This document shows positions 43,032 through 52,281 of a stretch of 64,000 nt of DNA, piece after piece (the first letter of the stretch is position 1; each line of letters begins with the position of its first letter). The DNA is from Hyphomicrobium_A sp965243865 (GTDB taxonomy: Bacteria > Pseudomonadota > Alphaproteobacteria > Rhizobiales > Hyphomicrobiaceae), in contig NZ_OZ251603.1 in NCBI RefSeq assembly GCF_965243865.1, positions 806,001-870,000 of the forward strand. The letters run 5' to 3'. A model generated the notes under the pieces. It saw nothing but the letters and a program-made list of their open reading frames with translations, made no database searches and was not told the DNA's origin. The position numbers were made by a program, and so were the translations under genes.

Positions 43032-44159
43032 ATGCGTATTCTCGTCGCCTTCGGCACCCGCCCTGAGATCATCAAGCTAGGCCCCGTCTGCAAGGCATTG
43101 CAGAACGCTGGCGCCGAGCTCGATGTATTCTGGTCCGGTCAGCACATCGAGCTGGCAGCCGGTCTGCTCGATTTCTTCGGCATCACCGTCACCCACAACG
43201 GCACCAACATCGTCGATGAGCAGGGTCTCGCCGGCAAGTTCGGCCGCATGACCGAGCAGGTCGAGAAGATCCTGCGCGCCAATTCCTACGACTGGATCAT
43301 CGTCCAGGGCGACACCGCGACCGCTGCTGCGGCCGCCACTGCCGGATTCATGGGCCGCGTTCCAGTCGCCCACGTCGAGGCCGGCCTGCGCACCGGCGAC
43401 CTCTATTCGCCGTTCCCCGAGGAGTTCAACCGCCGCCTCATCGGCCAAGCGACCACCCTGCACTTCCCGCCGACGCACGAAGCGCGCAGCAACCTTATCC
43501 GTGAAGGCGTCCCCGCAAAGGACATCGTCATGGTCGGCAACACCGTGGTCGACGCGCTGCTCTACGCTCGCGCCAAGATCGGCACCAACTACACGCCGAT
43601 CGACGCCGACGTTGCGGCCCTTCCGACCGATAAGAAGCTCGTCCTCGCCACGATGCATCGCCGCGAGAACATCGGCAGCCCCATGCGCAATGTGCTGCGC
43701 GCCCTGCGCACACTCGCAAATGACGGCGACAAGGTCATCGCGCTGCCCGTGCACCTCAATCCCGAAGTGCGCGCTGATGTCATGAAGTACCTCGGCGATG
43801 CTCCGAACGTGCATCTCCTCGCGCCGTTGCAGTACCCGGACTTCGTCTATCTCCTCGACCACGCCTGGACCGTCGTCACCGACTCCGGCGGCGTGCAGGA
43901 AGAGGCCCCGACCTTCGGGCTGCAGATCCTCATCACCCGCGAGAGCACCGAGCGCCCCGAAGTGGTCAAGGCCGGCTTCGGCAAACTCGTCGGCTCCAAC
44001 TACGACGCCATCGTCAAAGGCGTTCGCCAGCTCACCGCTGGCGACGAGCGCCAGCTTCTCGACGCACCGAACCCATTCGGACGCGGAGACGCTGCGGAGC
44101 GCATCGTCGCCCGCATCATGCACCGCAAACTGCACAACAATCACGCCCACGCCGCGTGA
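43032..44159 (+). CDS. wecB: UDP-N-acetylglucosamine 2-epimerase (non-hydrolysing)
   Basis: 375-residue cytosolic enzyme interconverting UDP-GlcNAc and UDP-ManNAc. The start MRILVAFGTRPEIIKLGP, the VQGDTATA and HVEAGLRTGDLYSPFPEEFNRRLI segments and TDSGGVQEEAP are diagnostic. The ATG at 43032 matches the family start; an in-frame ATG at 43008 would add eight residues. Position between an NfrB-like synthase and a secretion adaptor argues that UDP-ManNAc is the donor for the polymer. Confidence 0.95.
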   Translation: MRILVAFGTRPEIIKLGPVCKALQNAGAELDVFWSGQHIELAAGLLDFFGITVTHNGTNIVDEQGLAGKFGRMTEQVEKILRANSYDWIIVQGDTATAAAAATAGFMGRVPVAHVEAGLRTGDLYSPFPEEFNRRLIGQATTLHFPPTHEARSNLIREGVPAKDIVMVGNTVVDALLYARAKIGTNYTPIDADVAALPTDKKLVLATMHRRENIGSPMRNVLRALRTLANDGDKVIALPVHLNPEVRADVMKYLGDAPNVHLLAPLQYPDFVYLLDHAWTVVTDSGGVQEEAPTFGLQILITRESTERPEVVKAGFGKLVGSNYDAIVKGVRQLTAGDERQLLDAPNPFGRGDAAERIVARIMHRKLHNNHAHAA

Positions 44160-44176
44160 CACCAACGAGAAAAGTC

Positions 44177-45490
44177 ATGAGCGAACAATTGCAGGCAAGC
44201 CAGGTTAAGTGGAGACGGCTCCGCAAGCTGGTGTTGACCACCCTCTTCATCGGTAGCGCGGGTGCCCTTTCGGTTTACGCACTCGGCGGCGGCAGCCTCA
44301 TGCTGGACGCCGACGGGCTCGTCACGCGCCAGACCGTGGCCGTCGCCTCCCCCTGGCCGGATGCGCGCATCCGCGAGGTCAGCGTGCGTCCGGGTGACTG
44401 GGTCGAAGCCGGCCAGAAGATTGCCATCGTCGACTCCGCTGCGATGTCACGCTCGCTCGCCGATCTCGCCGCCGAGCAGGCGCGCGTCACCGGCCGCATC
44501 GCCCAGCTCGAAGGCCGCCGCCAGGTCGTCAACGCCCTCATCCCGATGGCGAAGCTCTCCGCCGAGAGCACCAACGCCTACTTGAGCAAGCTCGAGGCTG
44601 CGAACACCAAGGGCCTGATGCTGGCTCGTTCGATGCAGCAGATGTCCACCGCCCAGGTGCAGGCGATGGACAAGCTCCTCTCACTCGAAGCGGAGAAGAC
44701 GTCGCTCGAGACTGAAATCACCGCCAACCAGGGCGCACTCCAGCAGGTGTCGGCCGCCTACGCTGACCTGCAGCGCACCTATGGCAGTGGCGTGCTCACC
44801 GCCCCGGCAAGCGGCTACGTCGGCAGCCATGTCGCCATGGTCGGCGAGGTCCTCAGCTCCGGCACCACGCCGGTCGCCAACATCTACGCCGGCACCAGCT
44901 ACGTCCTCGCCTACATCCCTGAGAACTACCTTTTCGACGTTGACGAGGGGCAGGAAGTGTCGATCAAGGGTCGCGGTCGCGTTGCCACCGGCCATATCGA
45001 GCGCGTGCTTCCCGTCACCGACGCACTTCCGCCGGAGTTCCAGCTTCCCAATCGCGTTCGCGGTCGTGGCCAGCTGGTGCGCGTTTCCCTTTCCAAGCCA
45101 CAGGACTTTGCCCTCGACGAGAAAGTCCGCCTCACGAGCTGTTATACGGACAACTGCCGCCTCACCGTCTCCGATGTCATCGAGGCCGCTCTCCCCGGCT
45201 CTTGGTGGTCGAGCAAGGACACGGTCGAAACGGCTCGGGTGCATCGCCAGAAGACGCAGGCAACTGCAAGTGCAGAGGCGGCAGCGCCGGCGGAAGCAAC
45301 GCCCGTCATCTCGTTGGATGACCATTTCGGCGATCCCGACCTTACCAAGCGCCCGCTCTCGGAGATCCTCAACGACCCCGGCGAAGCCGACCGCCCGCTC
45401 ACGGGAACTATCGAGCGTCCGGCCATCATGGCTGTACCGCCGACGACGGGCAGCTTGCAGCAGTCAGACCCCATGCGCCCACGCACCTGA
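44177..45490 (+). CDS. HlyD/Alg44-like membrane-fusion protein of the exopolysaccharide operon
   Basis: 437-residue protein with one N-terminal transmembrane segment (residues 20-42), biotinyl-lipoyl-like halves (VASPWPDARIREVSVRPGDWVEAGQ and LTAPASGYVGSHVAMVGEVLSSG) around an alpha-helical hairpin of about 130 residues, a beta domain, and a disordered proline/alanine-rich C-terminus from residue 355. It probably bridges synthase and outer membrane. An upstream GTG at 44156 overlaps wecB; the ATG at 44177 with GAGAAAAG is preferred. A strong terminator follows. Confidence 0.82.
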   Translation: MSEQLQASQVKWRRLRKLVLTTLFIGSAGALSVYALGGGSLMLDADGLVTRQTVAVASPWPDARIREVSVRPGDWVEAGQKIAIVDSAAMSRSLADLAAEQARVTGRIAQLEGRRQVVNALIPMAKLSAESTNAYLSKLEAANTKGLMLARSMQQMSTAQVQAMDKLLSLEAEKTSLETEITANQGALQQVSAAYADLQRTYGSGVLTAPASGYVGSHVAMVGEVLSSGTTPVANIYAGTSYVLAYIPENYLFDVDEGQEVSIKGRGRVATGHIERVLPVTDALPPEFQLPNRVRGRGQLVRVSLSKPQDFALDEKVRLTSCYTDNCRLTVSDVIEAALPGSWWSSKDTVETARVHRQKTQATASAEAAAPAEATPVISLDDHFGDPDLTKRPLSEILNDPGEADRPLTGTIERPAIMAVPPTTGSLQQSDPMRPRT

Positions 45491-45507
45491 GCGACCAGAC
45501 ACAACGC

Positions 45508-45536
45508 AAAGAGGCGCCTTTCGGCGCCTCTTTTTT
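45508..45536 (+). terminator. bidirectional rho-independent terminator
   Basis: GAGGCGCC-TTTC-GGCGCCTC followed by TTTTTT on the plus strand; the A run on the other side makes it work for the convergent CoA-transferase gene too. It is 18 bases past the adaptor stop. Confidence 0.93.
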
Positions 45537-45557
45537 CCAGCTATTCGTCTGCGCGCT

Positions 45558-47504
45558 TTACTCGGCTGCGGCCCGAGACGCCTCGACGATGGCATGTGCC
45601 TCGTCCGCGCTCTCGAAGATATGCGGCTGCAGCCCGCGGCGCTTCAGCGCCTCCTGCATCTTCAGCCGCATGAACGAGCTCGTCGAATACCGCGCCGTCG
45701 TCGTGTAGTAGTGCTTCATCATGTACTGGATCATCTCGGCGTAGTCGTCGTAGAGATCCTCCGCCATGCGGAAGCCGTCATGATTGACCACCGCATTCAC
45801 CCGGCGCCCCGCCTTTACGCAAGCGTCGACGAGCACCTTCTGCAGATCAACGACGTCGCCTTTCTTGCGCACGCTCCAGCCCTCGAGGTTGAGGAACAGG
45901 ATGTTGCGCTCCGGATCGTAAGTGCACCGCTCGCATAGCTTGAGATTGGTCAGTTCTTCCATGAGTTCCATCGGCTCATCACGGAAGATGCGAGCATCCA
46001 TCGGCATCGGCTTGTTGATGATCGGCTTGAAGTCCATGTGCGCGAGGATGTCCCGCTCGATGTCGATGCCCGGCGCCACCTCGATCAGCTCCAGCCCGCC
46101 CGGTGTGAGCTGAAACACGCAGCGCTCGGTCACATAGATCACCGGCTGAGACTTCGACGCAGCGTAAGAACCGCTGAACGTGATCTGCTCGACTGCCTTC
46201 ACGAACTTGCGCGCGCGCCCTTCGTTCACGATGCGCAGCTTGCCGTCCTCGATGGCGATCTTCAGACCGCCTGCCGTGAACGTTCCAGCGAACACCACAG
46301 CGCGCGAGTTCTGCGAGATGTCGATGAAGCCACCGCAGCCGTTGAGACGGCCACCGAACTTACTCGTGTTGACGTTGCCCTGCTCGTCCACCTCGGCCAC
46401 GCCGAGGCAAGTAAGGTCGAGCCCTCCACCGTGATAGAAATCGAACATCTGGTTCTGATCGATGACGCTGTCGGCGTTGGCCGACGAGCCGAAGCTCGAT
46501 CCGCCCGCCAGCACACCACCGATGGCACCAGCCTCGGTCGTCATCGTCAGGTACTGCGTCACCTGCTCTTCGGAAGCCACCGCCGCGACGCCGTCAGGTG
46601 CGCCGACGCCCAGATTGATCGCACCGTTCAGCGGCAACTCGAACGCCGCGCGCCGCGCAATGATCTTGCGCTCGTCGAGTTCCATGCGCGGCATGTGCTC
46701 GACGGGAACGCGGATCGCACCAGACAGCGCCGGGTTATAGTGCACGCCGTAGTTCATGCGGTGCATTTCCGGCGGATCGGCCACCACCACGCAATCGACG
46801 AGAATGCCGGGAACGCGCACGTCCTTCGGCCTCAGCGAGCCATGCGCTACCACGCGCTCGACCTGCGCGATAACGATGCCGCCGTTGTTGTGCGCCGCCA
46901 TCGCCTGCGCGAGGCAGTCCAGCGTCAGCGCTTCCTTCTCCATCGACAGGTTGCCGGAGGGATCGGCGCTCGTCGCACGGATCAGCGCCACGTTGATCGG
47001 CGTCGCCTTGTAGAACAGCCACTCCTCGCCATCGACCTCGACGCGCTTGACGATGTCTTCGGTCGTCACCTCGTTCACCTTGCCACCGCCAAGGCGCGGA
47101 TCGACATAAGTGTGCAGTCCCACTTTGGTGAAAAGACCGGGCTGCCCGGAAGCGCACGAGCGATAGAGCTTCGAGATCACGCCCTGCGGAAGATTGTATC
47201 CCTGGATCTTGTTCTTTTGGGCAGCTTCCGCGACCTTGGGCATTCTGCCAAAGTTCGCCGCGATGACGCGCGACAGCAGACCCTCATGATGCAGGCGGCC
47301 TGTACCAAGCCCCTTCGAGTCGCCAGCGCCCGCGCACATGATGAGCGTCAGCCCCTTGGGATGCTGGCTCTCGACATAGCGATGTTCGAGCGCGGCGTGC
47401 AGCATCTCCGGGATGCAGCTCTGCACGAAACCTGTGGTGCAGACGACGTCGCCATCATTGATCAATGCGACAGCCTGTGAGGCCGTAATGACCTTGTTCT
47501 TCAT
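45558..47504 (-). CDS. family I acyl-CoA:acetate/3-ketoacid CoA transferase, fused, with C-terminal extension
   Basis: 648-residue enzyme moving CoA between acids. Both halves of a family I CoA transferase are fused, as in YdiF: an N-terminal half with DGDVVCTTGF and a second half with GVGAPDGVAAVA and the catalytic Glu in TTEAGAIGG. YdiF-type enzymes are near 530 residues; here about 120 further residues from position 525 (RNILFLNLEGWSV to the end) form an extra domain with alternating strands and helices, perhaps STAS-like. It is monocistronic. Confidence 0.88.
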   Translation of the reverse strand: MKNKVITASQAVALINDGDVVCTTGFVQSCIPEMLHAALEHRYVESQHPKGLTLIMCAGAGDSKGLGTGRLHHEGLLSRVIAANFGRMPKVAEAAQKNKIQGYNLPQGVISKLYRSCASGQPGLFTKVGLHTYVDPRLGGGKVNEVTTEDIVKRVEVDGEEWLFYKATPINVALIRATSADPSGNLSMEKEALTLDCLAQAMAAHNNGGIVIAQVERVVAHGSLRPKDVRVPGILVDCVVVADPPEMHRMNYGVHYNPALSGAIRVPVEHMPRMELDERKIIARRAAFELPLNGAINLGVGAPDGVAAVASEEQVTQYLTMTTEAGAIGGVLAGGSSFGSSANADSVIDQNQMFDFYHGGGLDLTCLGVAEVDEQGNVNTSKFGGRLNGCGGFIDISQNSRAVVFAGTFTAGGLKIAIEDGKLRIVNEGRARKFVKAVEQITFSGSYAASKSQPVIYVTERCVFQLTPGGLELIEVAPGIDIERDILAHMDFKPIINKPMPMDARIFRDEPMELMEELTNLKLCERCTYDPERNILFLNLEGWSVRKKGDVVDLQKVLVDACVKAGRRVNAVVNHDGFRMAEDLYDDYAEMIQYMMKHYYTTTARYSTSSFMRLKMQEALKRRGLQPHIFESADEAHAIVEASRAAAE

Positions 47505-48005
47505 TTTTGAAGCAGTTTCCCCGGTCCGTTGAGGATGCGGGCGGCGTCCCGGCCAGCCGAACCCCCTGTCAGGATCTCGTTATTACACCTCCGAAAGTAG
47601 ACGTAGCGGCACACGCCCGCAACGGCCGAAGAGCATTGAAACTACAGCAGACTTTGCTGCACCGCAGTAGAACCCACCCCGCGTCCTACCCGCAAGACAG
47701 ATGCGCAGTGCGTGCCGATTGTCAGCGGACGCATTAGGCAGCGCGGATGGAAGCAAAAGTCCAGTGATCACATAGAGAGATTGGAGCCACAGAAGTTCGC
47801 GTTCCCGATCCGGACCGTCCGCACCGCAATGCGAGCTGTAACGTCCGTGCCCCGGGAGGGTAGTCATTTCCCACCCGGCAAAATCGTCTCAGCGTATCGC
47901 CGCCACCGTCTCCCACCGGTCGGACACAGAATCGCTGCCCAGCAGCCGTTGCCGGATCCGGCGCCGAACTCGAGTTGCATCGACGCCGAGATTGCTAAAC
48001 GCCCC
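47505..48005. other. intergenic region between tex and the CoA-transferase gene
   Basis: 501 bases without a convincing gene on either strand; the short frames lack ribosome-binding sites and family features. It should hold the CoA-transferase promoter (minus strand). I see no terminator for tex and no repeat. Confidence 0.5.
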
Positions 48006-50312
48006 TTAGCGACCCTTCTCCTGCGCCTTGCGCAGTGCTGCTGCGAGCGCGCTTTCACCGGCTGACTGGGCGGCCTGCCGCGGAGGCGGAGCAGACGAGC
48101 GCGGAGCCGAAGCACTCGGTCGCGCTGCCTGTTGCCCGGCGCCGATATCGATGGCACCCGACTTCATCGTCAGCGCGATGCGCTTGCGCGCGACATCCAC
48201 CTCTTTGACGCGCACCTTCACCACGTCGCCGGCCTTCACCACCTCGTGCGGATCTTTGATGAAGCGGTCCGCCATCTCCGAGATGTGCACCAGTCCGTCC
48301 TGATGCACGCCGATGTCGACGAACGCGCCGAACGCGGCAACATTGGTCACGACGCCTTCGAGCTGCATCCCCGGCTTCAGGTCGCCGATGCTGTCGACGC
48401 CATCCGCGAACGTTGCGGTCTTGAACTCAGGCCGCGGATCGCGGCCCGGCTTCTCCAACTCGGCAAGAATATCCGTCACCGTCGGAATGCCGAATGCCTC
48501 ATCGGCAAACTGCGCCGGCTTCAGCGATTTCAGAAACGGCTTATCGCCGATGATCGATTTCAGCGGGCGGCCCGTCGCTGCTGCGATCTTCTCGACAACT
48601 TCGTAAGCCTCCGGATGCACGGCCGAGCCATCCAGCGGGTTCTTGCCATCCATGATGCGCAGGAAGCCCGCCGCCTGCTCGAATGCCTTCGCGCCAAGCC
48701 GCGGCACCTTCTTCAGCGCCACACGCGATTTGAATGCGCCGTTCTCGTCGCGGAAGGCAACGATGTTCGAGGCCAGCGTCTGATTGAGACCCGACACGCG
48801 CGACAGCAGCGGCACAGACGCCGTATTCACGTCGACACCGACGGAGTTGACGCAATCCTCCACCACCCCATCGAGCGAGCGCGCCAAGCCGCCCTGGTCG
48901 ACGTCGTGCTGATATTGCCCAACGCCGATCGCCTTCGGCTCGATCTTCACCAGCTCCGCCAGCGGATCCTGCAGACGCCGCGCAATAGACACCGCGCCAC
49001 GCAAACTGACATCGAGATCGGGGAACTCCTTCGCCGCCAGCTCGGACGCCGAGTAGACCGAAGCGCCCGCTTCCGACACCATTGCCTTGGTCAGCTTCAG
49101 TTCCGGCATCTTCGCCATCAGCTCGGCGACGAGCTTGTCCGTCTCGCGACCGCCGGTTCCGTTGCCGACGCTGATGATGTCGACCCGGTGCTGCTTGCAC
49201 AGCGCCGCAAGCGTCGCCAGCGACCCGTTCCAGTCACGGCGCGGCTCATGCGGATAGATCGTCGTCGTCGCCACGACCTTACCGGTCGTATCGACCACGG
49301 CCACTTTGACGCCCGTGCGGATGCCCGGATCGAGCCCCATCGTTGCACGGGGACCTGCAGGCGCCGCCAGCAGCAGATCTTTCAGGTTGCGCGAGAATAC
49401 CCCGATGGCTTCCGCGTCCGCCTTCTCCTTCATGCGCGCAAGCAGCCCCGACTGCAGCGAACCATGCAGCTTGTCGGCCCATGCGCGGTGCACCGTATCC
49501 CCGAGCCACGCATCGGCGGGGCGCCCACGATCGGCAATCCCGAACGCGTTCTTGATGCGCCCCTCGGCAGGATGCGTCTTCCCCGCCTCGTGCGGAATAT
49601 CGAGCTCCAGCGCCAGCACGCCCTCGTTCAGGCCGCGCAGCATGGCGAGCGCGCGGTGCGAGGGGATGTCCTTGATGCGCTGCCCGAACTCGAAGTAGTC
49701 GGAGAACTTGGCGCCTTCTTCGTTCTTGCCCTTGCGCACCACCGACTTCAATTCGCCGTCGCTCCACATCCATTCGCGCAAGCTGCCGACCACCGTCGGC
49801 GTTTCCGCAATGCGCTCGATGAGGATGTGCCGCGCGCCTTCCAGCGCCGCCTTCGTATCGGCGATGCCTTTTTCGCTATCGACGAACTTGGCCGCTTCCG
49901 CTTCCGGATCGAGTGCAGGATTACTCAGCAGGGCCTCGCTCAGCGGCTCCAGGCCCGCCTCACGCGCGGCCTGCGCCTTCGTGCGCCGCTTCGGCTTGAG
50001 CGGCGCGTAGATGTCTTCCAGCTCGATCTTCGTCTCGGCACCGTTGATCGATCGCGTAAGCTCCGGCGTCAGCTTGCCGAGACCGTCGATGGTCTTCAGC
50101 ACCAATGCGCGCCGGTCTTCCAGCTCACGCAAATAGCCGAGCCGCTCTTCCAGCTTACGCAGCTGCGTATCGTCGAGGCCGCCGGTCTTCTCCTTGCGGT
50201 AGCGCGCGATGAACGGAACCGTCGCCCCCTCACCCAGCAACTCCACTGCAGCAGCGACCTGCTTGGGAGCAACGTTGAGCTCGGTTGCGATGCGTTGATT
50301 GATCTTGTCCAT
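48006..50312 (-). CDS. tex: Tex family RNA-binding transcription accessory protein
   Basis: 768-residue protein with the Tex order: N-terminal helical domain (MDKINQRIATELNVAPKQVAAAVELL), KRRTKAQAAREAGL, a YqgF/RNase-H-like domain (LGLDPGIRTG-type stretch MGLDPGIRTGVKVAVVD near residue 327), helix-hairpin-helix repeats (SRVSGLNQTLASNIVAFRDENGAF), and a C-terminal S1 domain (GMQLEGVVTNVAAFGAFVDIGVHQDGLVHIS). Full length. It is thought to act in transcription and ribosome-linked RNA binding. Confidence 0.97.
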   Translation of the reverse strand: MDKINQRIATELNVAPKQVAAAVELLGEGATVPFIARYRKEKTGGLDDTQLRKLEERLGYLRELEDRRALVLKTIDGLGKLTPELTRSINGAETKIELEDIYAPLKPKRRTKAQAAREAGLEPLSEALLSNPALDPEAEAAKFVDSEKGIADTKAALEGARHILIERIAETPTVVGSLREWMWSDGELKSVVRKGKNEEGAKFSDYFEFGQRIKDIPSHRALAMLRGLNEGVLALELDIPHEAGKTHPAEGRIKNAFGIADRGRPADAWLGDTVHRAWADKLHGSLQSGLLARMKEKADAEAIGVFSRNLKDLLLAAPAGPRATMGLDPGIRTGVKVAVVDTTGKVVATTTIYPHEPRRDWNGSLATLAALCKQHRVDIISVGNGTGGRETDKLVAELMAKMPELKLTKAMVSEAGASVYSASELAAKEFPDLDVSLRGAVSIARRLQDPLAELVKIEPKAIGVGQYQHDVDQGGLARSLDGVVEDCVNSVGVDVNTASVPLLSRVSGLNQTLASNIVAFRDENGAFKSRVALKKVPRLGAKAFEQAAGFLRIMDGKNPLDGSAVHPEAYEVVEKIAAATGRPLKSIIGDKPFLKSLKPAQFADEAFGIPTVTDILAELEKPGRDPRPEFKTATFADGVDSIGDLKPGMQLEGVVTNVAAFGAFVDIGVHQDGLVHISEMADRFIKDPHEVVKAGDVVKVRVKEVDVARKRIALTMKSGAIDIGAGQQAARPSASAPRSSAPPPRQAAQSAGESALAAALRKAQEKGR

Positions 50313-50515
50313 GCTGCGCTCCTTGCCACCCGGGGCTCATGCAACGCCTTCCCCGAGCGGGTCAAGTGGATGAGCCGGCTCGCCCGTGGACTGGCCCCAG
50401 CAGCAGGGCCCCGCGTGGCGTCAATGAGACAACGTGCGCGCCTTTGAACGCTCTTTCCACCGATTCTATAGGGCGGCCGCCACACGGCTATTGCGCCGCG
50501 GAATAATCGCGCTCG

Positions 50516-51262
50516 TCAGCGCTTCACGCACGGCAGGATATAACTGAAACCCTGAAAGTCGCTGAAATCGACGCCGGCATCGTAAGGCTGCACCTCCACG
50601 TGCACGCCATCGTCAGGCGGGTCGTGCAGCGCCATCAGATACAATGGATCGATCAGCCGCGCGGTATCGTTGTCCCAATCGGGGCGGCCATATTTGTTCG
50701 TCTTCCACACTGTCGCCGCGTCGTCGCGCACCTCGTACACTTCCAGATGCACTTCCGGCAGGTACTTCGCTTTCCCGCCCGGTCGAAACACGTTCGCCAG
50801 CTTCTGTCCACGTTCGATCCTGTCGCCGGGTTTAAAGCCAACGACGTCCTCGTACTTCAGGTGATAGAACGCCGAGTAGTAATACGGCGCACCCTTATCG
50901 AGGTTGAGATCCTCTCGCGTATGCCGGATGAGCAGCGCGCCTTCATCGCCCCACTGCCAGTTGGCCTTCCATACCGCCGACACCACACCAGGCGCCGGCG
51001 CCAACACCGCATCACCCAGACGCCCACCGTCGATGCCCGAATGCACCTCGTCGCGACGCGTGCCATCGACGTCGATCCAGCTCGCGTAGAGCGAAGTCAA
51101 CGGCGAGCAATCATATCCTTCCGGATAGCTCGGCTTCAGCCCCGTGCGCGTAATGTCATAGCCCTTCTTCACGGACAGCTTCCCTTGCGCAGCAGGCTGC
51201 AATGCTAACAGCGCCACAATGCAAGCAGAGACGCCCAGCCCGCTCCTGATATTGATCCTCAC
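50516..51262 (-). CDS. exported LytM/M23-like protein with altered active site
   Basis: 248-residue protein with a signal peptide (residues 8-27) and an M23 metallopeptidase-like fold: H74-S-G-I-D78 matches the first zinc motif HxxxD, AFYHL matches the middle histidine (H134), but the last motif reads E170-V-H172 where peptidases have HxH. The catalytic histidine is therefore replaced by Glu, suggesting a non-hydrolytic role such as amidase activation. The GTG at 51262 follows GGAGGGGAC and is preferred to the ATG at 51292. It is divergent from the phosphopantetheinyl transferase gene. Confidence 0.72.
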   Translation of the reverse strand: MRINIRSGLGVSACIVALLALQPAAQGKLSVKKGYDITRTGLKPSYPEGYDCSPLTSLYASWIDVDGTRRDEVHSGIDGGRLGDAVLAPAPGVVSAVWKANWQWGDEGALLIRHTREDLNLDKGAPYYYSAFYHLKYEDVVGFKPGDRIERGQKLANVFRPGGKAKYLPEVHLEVYEVRDDAATVWKTNKYGRPDWDNDTARLIDPLYLMALHDPPDDGVHVEVQPYDAGVDFSDFQGFSYILPCVKR

Positions 51263-51485
51263 GTCCCCTCCAGTGATTGCGGCCCCACCCATGTGGGAGC
51301 AATCGCGCCTTCGTTAAGGCGCCTCTGGATCCATTCGGCCATTAGCGTCAACGGTTAACGAAAACGCGCAATGTTTTGCGCATTTGCTTCAATTGCTCCG
51401 CACATTTGTGCACAAGCGGTTAATCGGTAGCCCCAATTGGCACGCGCCATGCGTCGCTCGCGTACGAACTCGTACGCAAGGTCCA

Positions 51486-52227
51486 ATGAATGCCGGCCAA
51501 CACCGCGGTGCGCACGCTACCCAGCGCGTCCGACGTCAACCATGAACGCACCGCCAAGACGCTTTGCTTCGGCGAGCTTGTCGCTCTCCCCGCTTCCGTT
51601 CCTGCACATGTCAGCCTATGGCGGCTCGACCGCAGCGAGGATAACTTTGTCGCGCCACGCAGCCTTCTCACCGCTGAAGACTGGCGCGAACTAAGCCGTC
51701 TGCGCGGCGACGCACGAGAGCGTGGCTTTGCAGTTCGCGCGCTGCTGCGCGCAGCGTTAACGGACGCTGTGGGGGGAACAATCGCGCCCGAAGCATGGCA
51801 ATTCACCCGGAGCAACTACGGCAAGTTGCTGCTCGCTCCGCATCTGCCCGCGCTCGACTTCAGCATCTCTCACGCCGGAACGACCTCGTGCATCGCCATC
51901 TCCACTTCGGGGCGCATCGGTCTCGATATCGAGCATTGCGCTGTGCCCAACTGGCACAGCCTCGCCGACGACTTCCTACTCAGCACAGACCGCGACATGA
52001 TTAATCGCGCCCCGCCCGCCCAGCGCGAAAGTGCGTTTTCGCACGCTTGGACGGCCAAAGAAGCCTTTGCCAAGCTCCTCGGCGTCGGCCTTGCCGTGAG
52101 CGCCCCCGCCAACGACTGCGGTTTTGGAACGCGACTTGCGACATGGGATCTCGAAAGCCCTTCGGGCGCCCTGAGCATCAGCCTTGCCTTCGATGAACCC
52201 GTCGAAAGGGAGCTCAAACGCGCCTGA
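51486..52227 (+). CDS. 4'-phosphopantetheinyl transferase, Sfp type
   Basis: About 246-residue enzyme that loads carrier proteins with phosphopantetheine from CoA. The magnesium and CoA motifs are visible as FSISHAG, IGLDIEH and AWTAKEAFAKLLG. Two adjacent ATGs (51486 out of frame, 51490 in frame) exist; the frame starts at 51490 and gives 245 residues. It lies 54 bases upstream of a carrier-domain synthetase in the same direction, so it most likely activates that protein. Confidence 0.9.
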
Positions 52228-52281
52228 CGAGGCAGTAACCAAACCGATCCTCGGCTCAAAGAGGACTTAGGGAAACGCATC

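Noticed and set aside
46038..47480. Open frame of 480 codons antisense to the CoA transferase
   Set aside because: A shadow of the real gene; no ribosome-binding site, membrane segment or motif.
48132..50447. Open frame of 771 codons antisense to tex
   Set aside because: It is an arginine-, histidine- and leucine-rich mirror of a highly GC-biased real gene. Tex on the other strand is complete with all domains, and the antisense frame has no family features.
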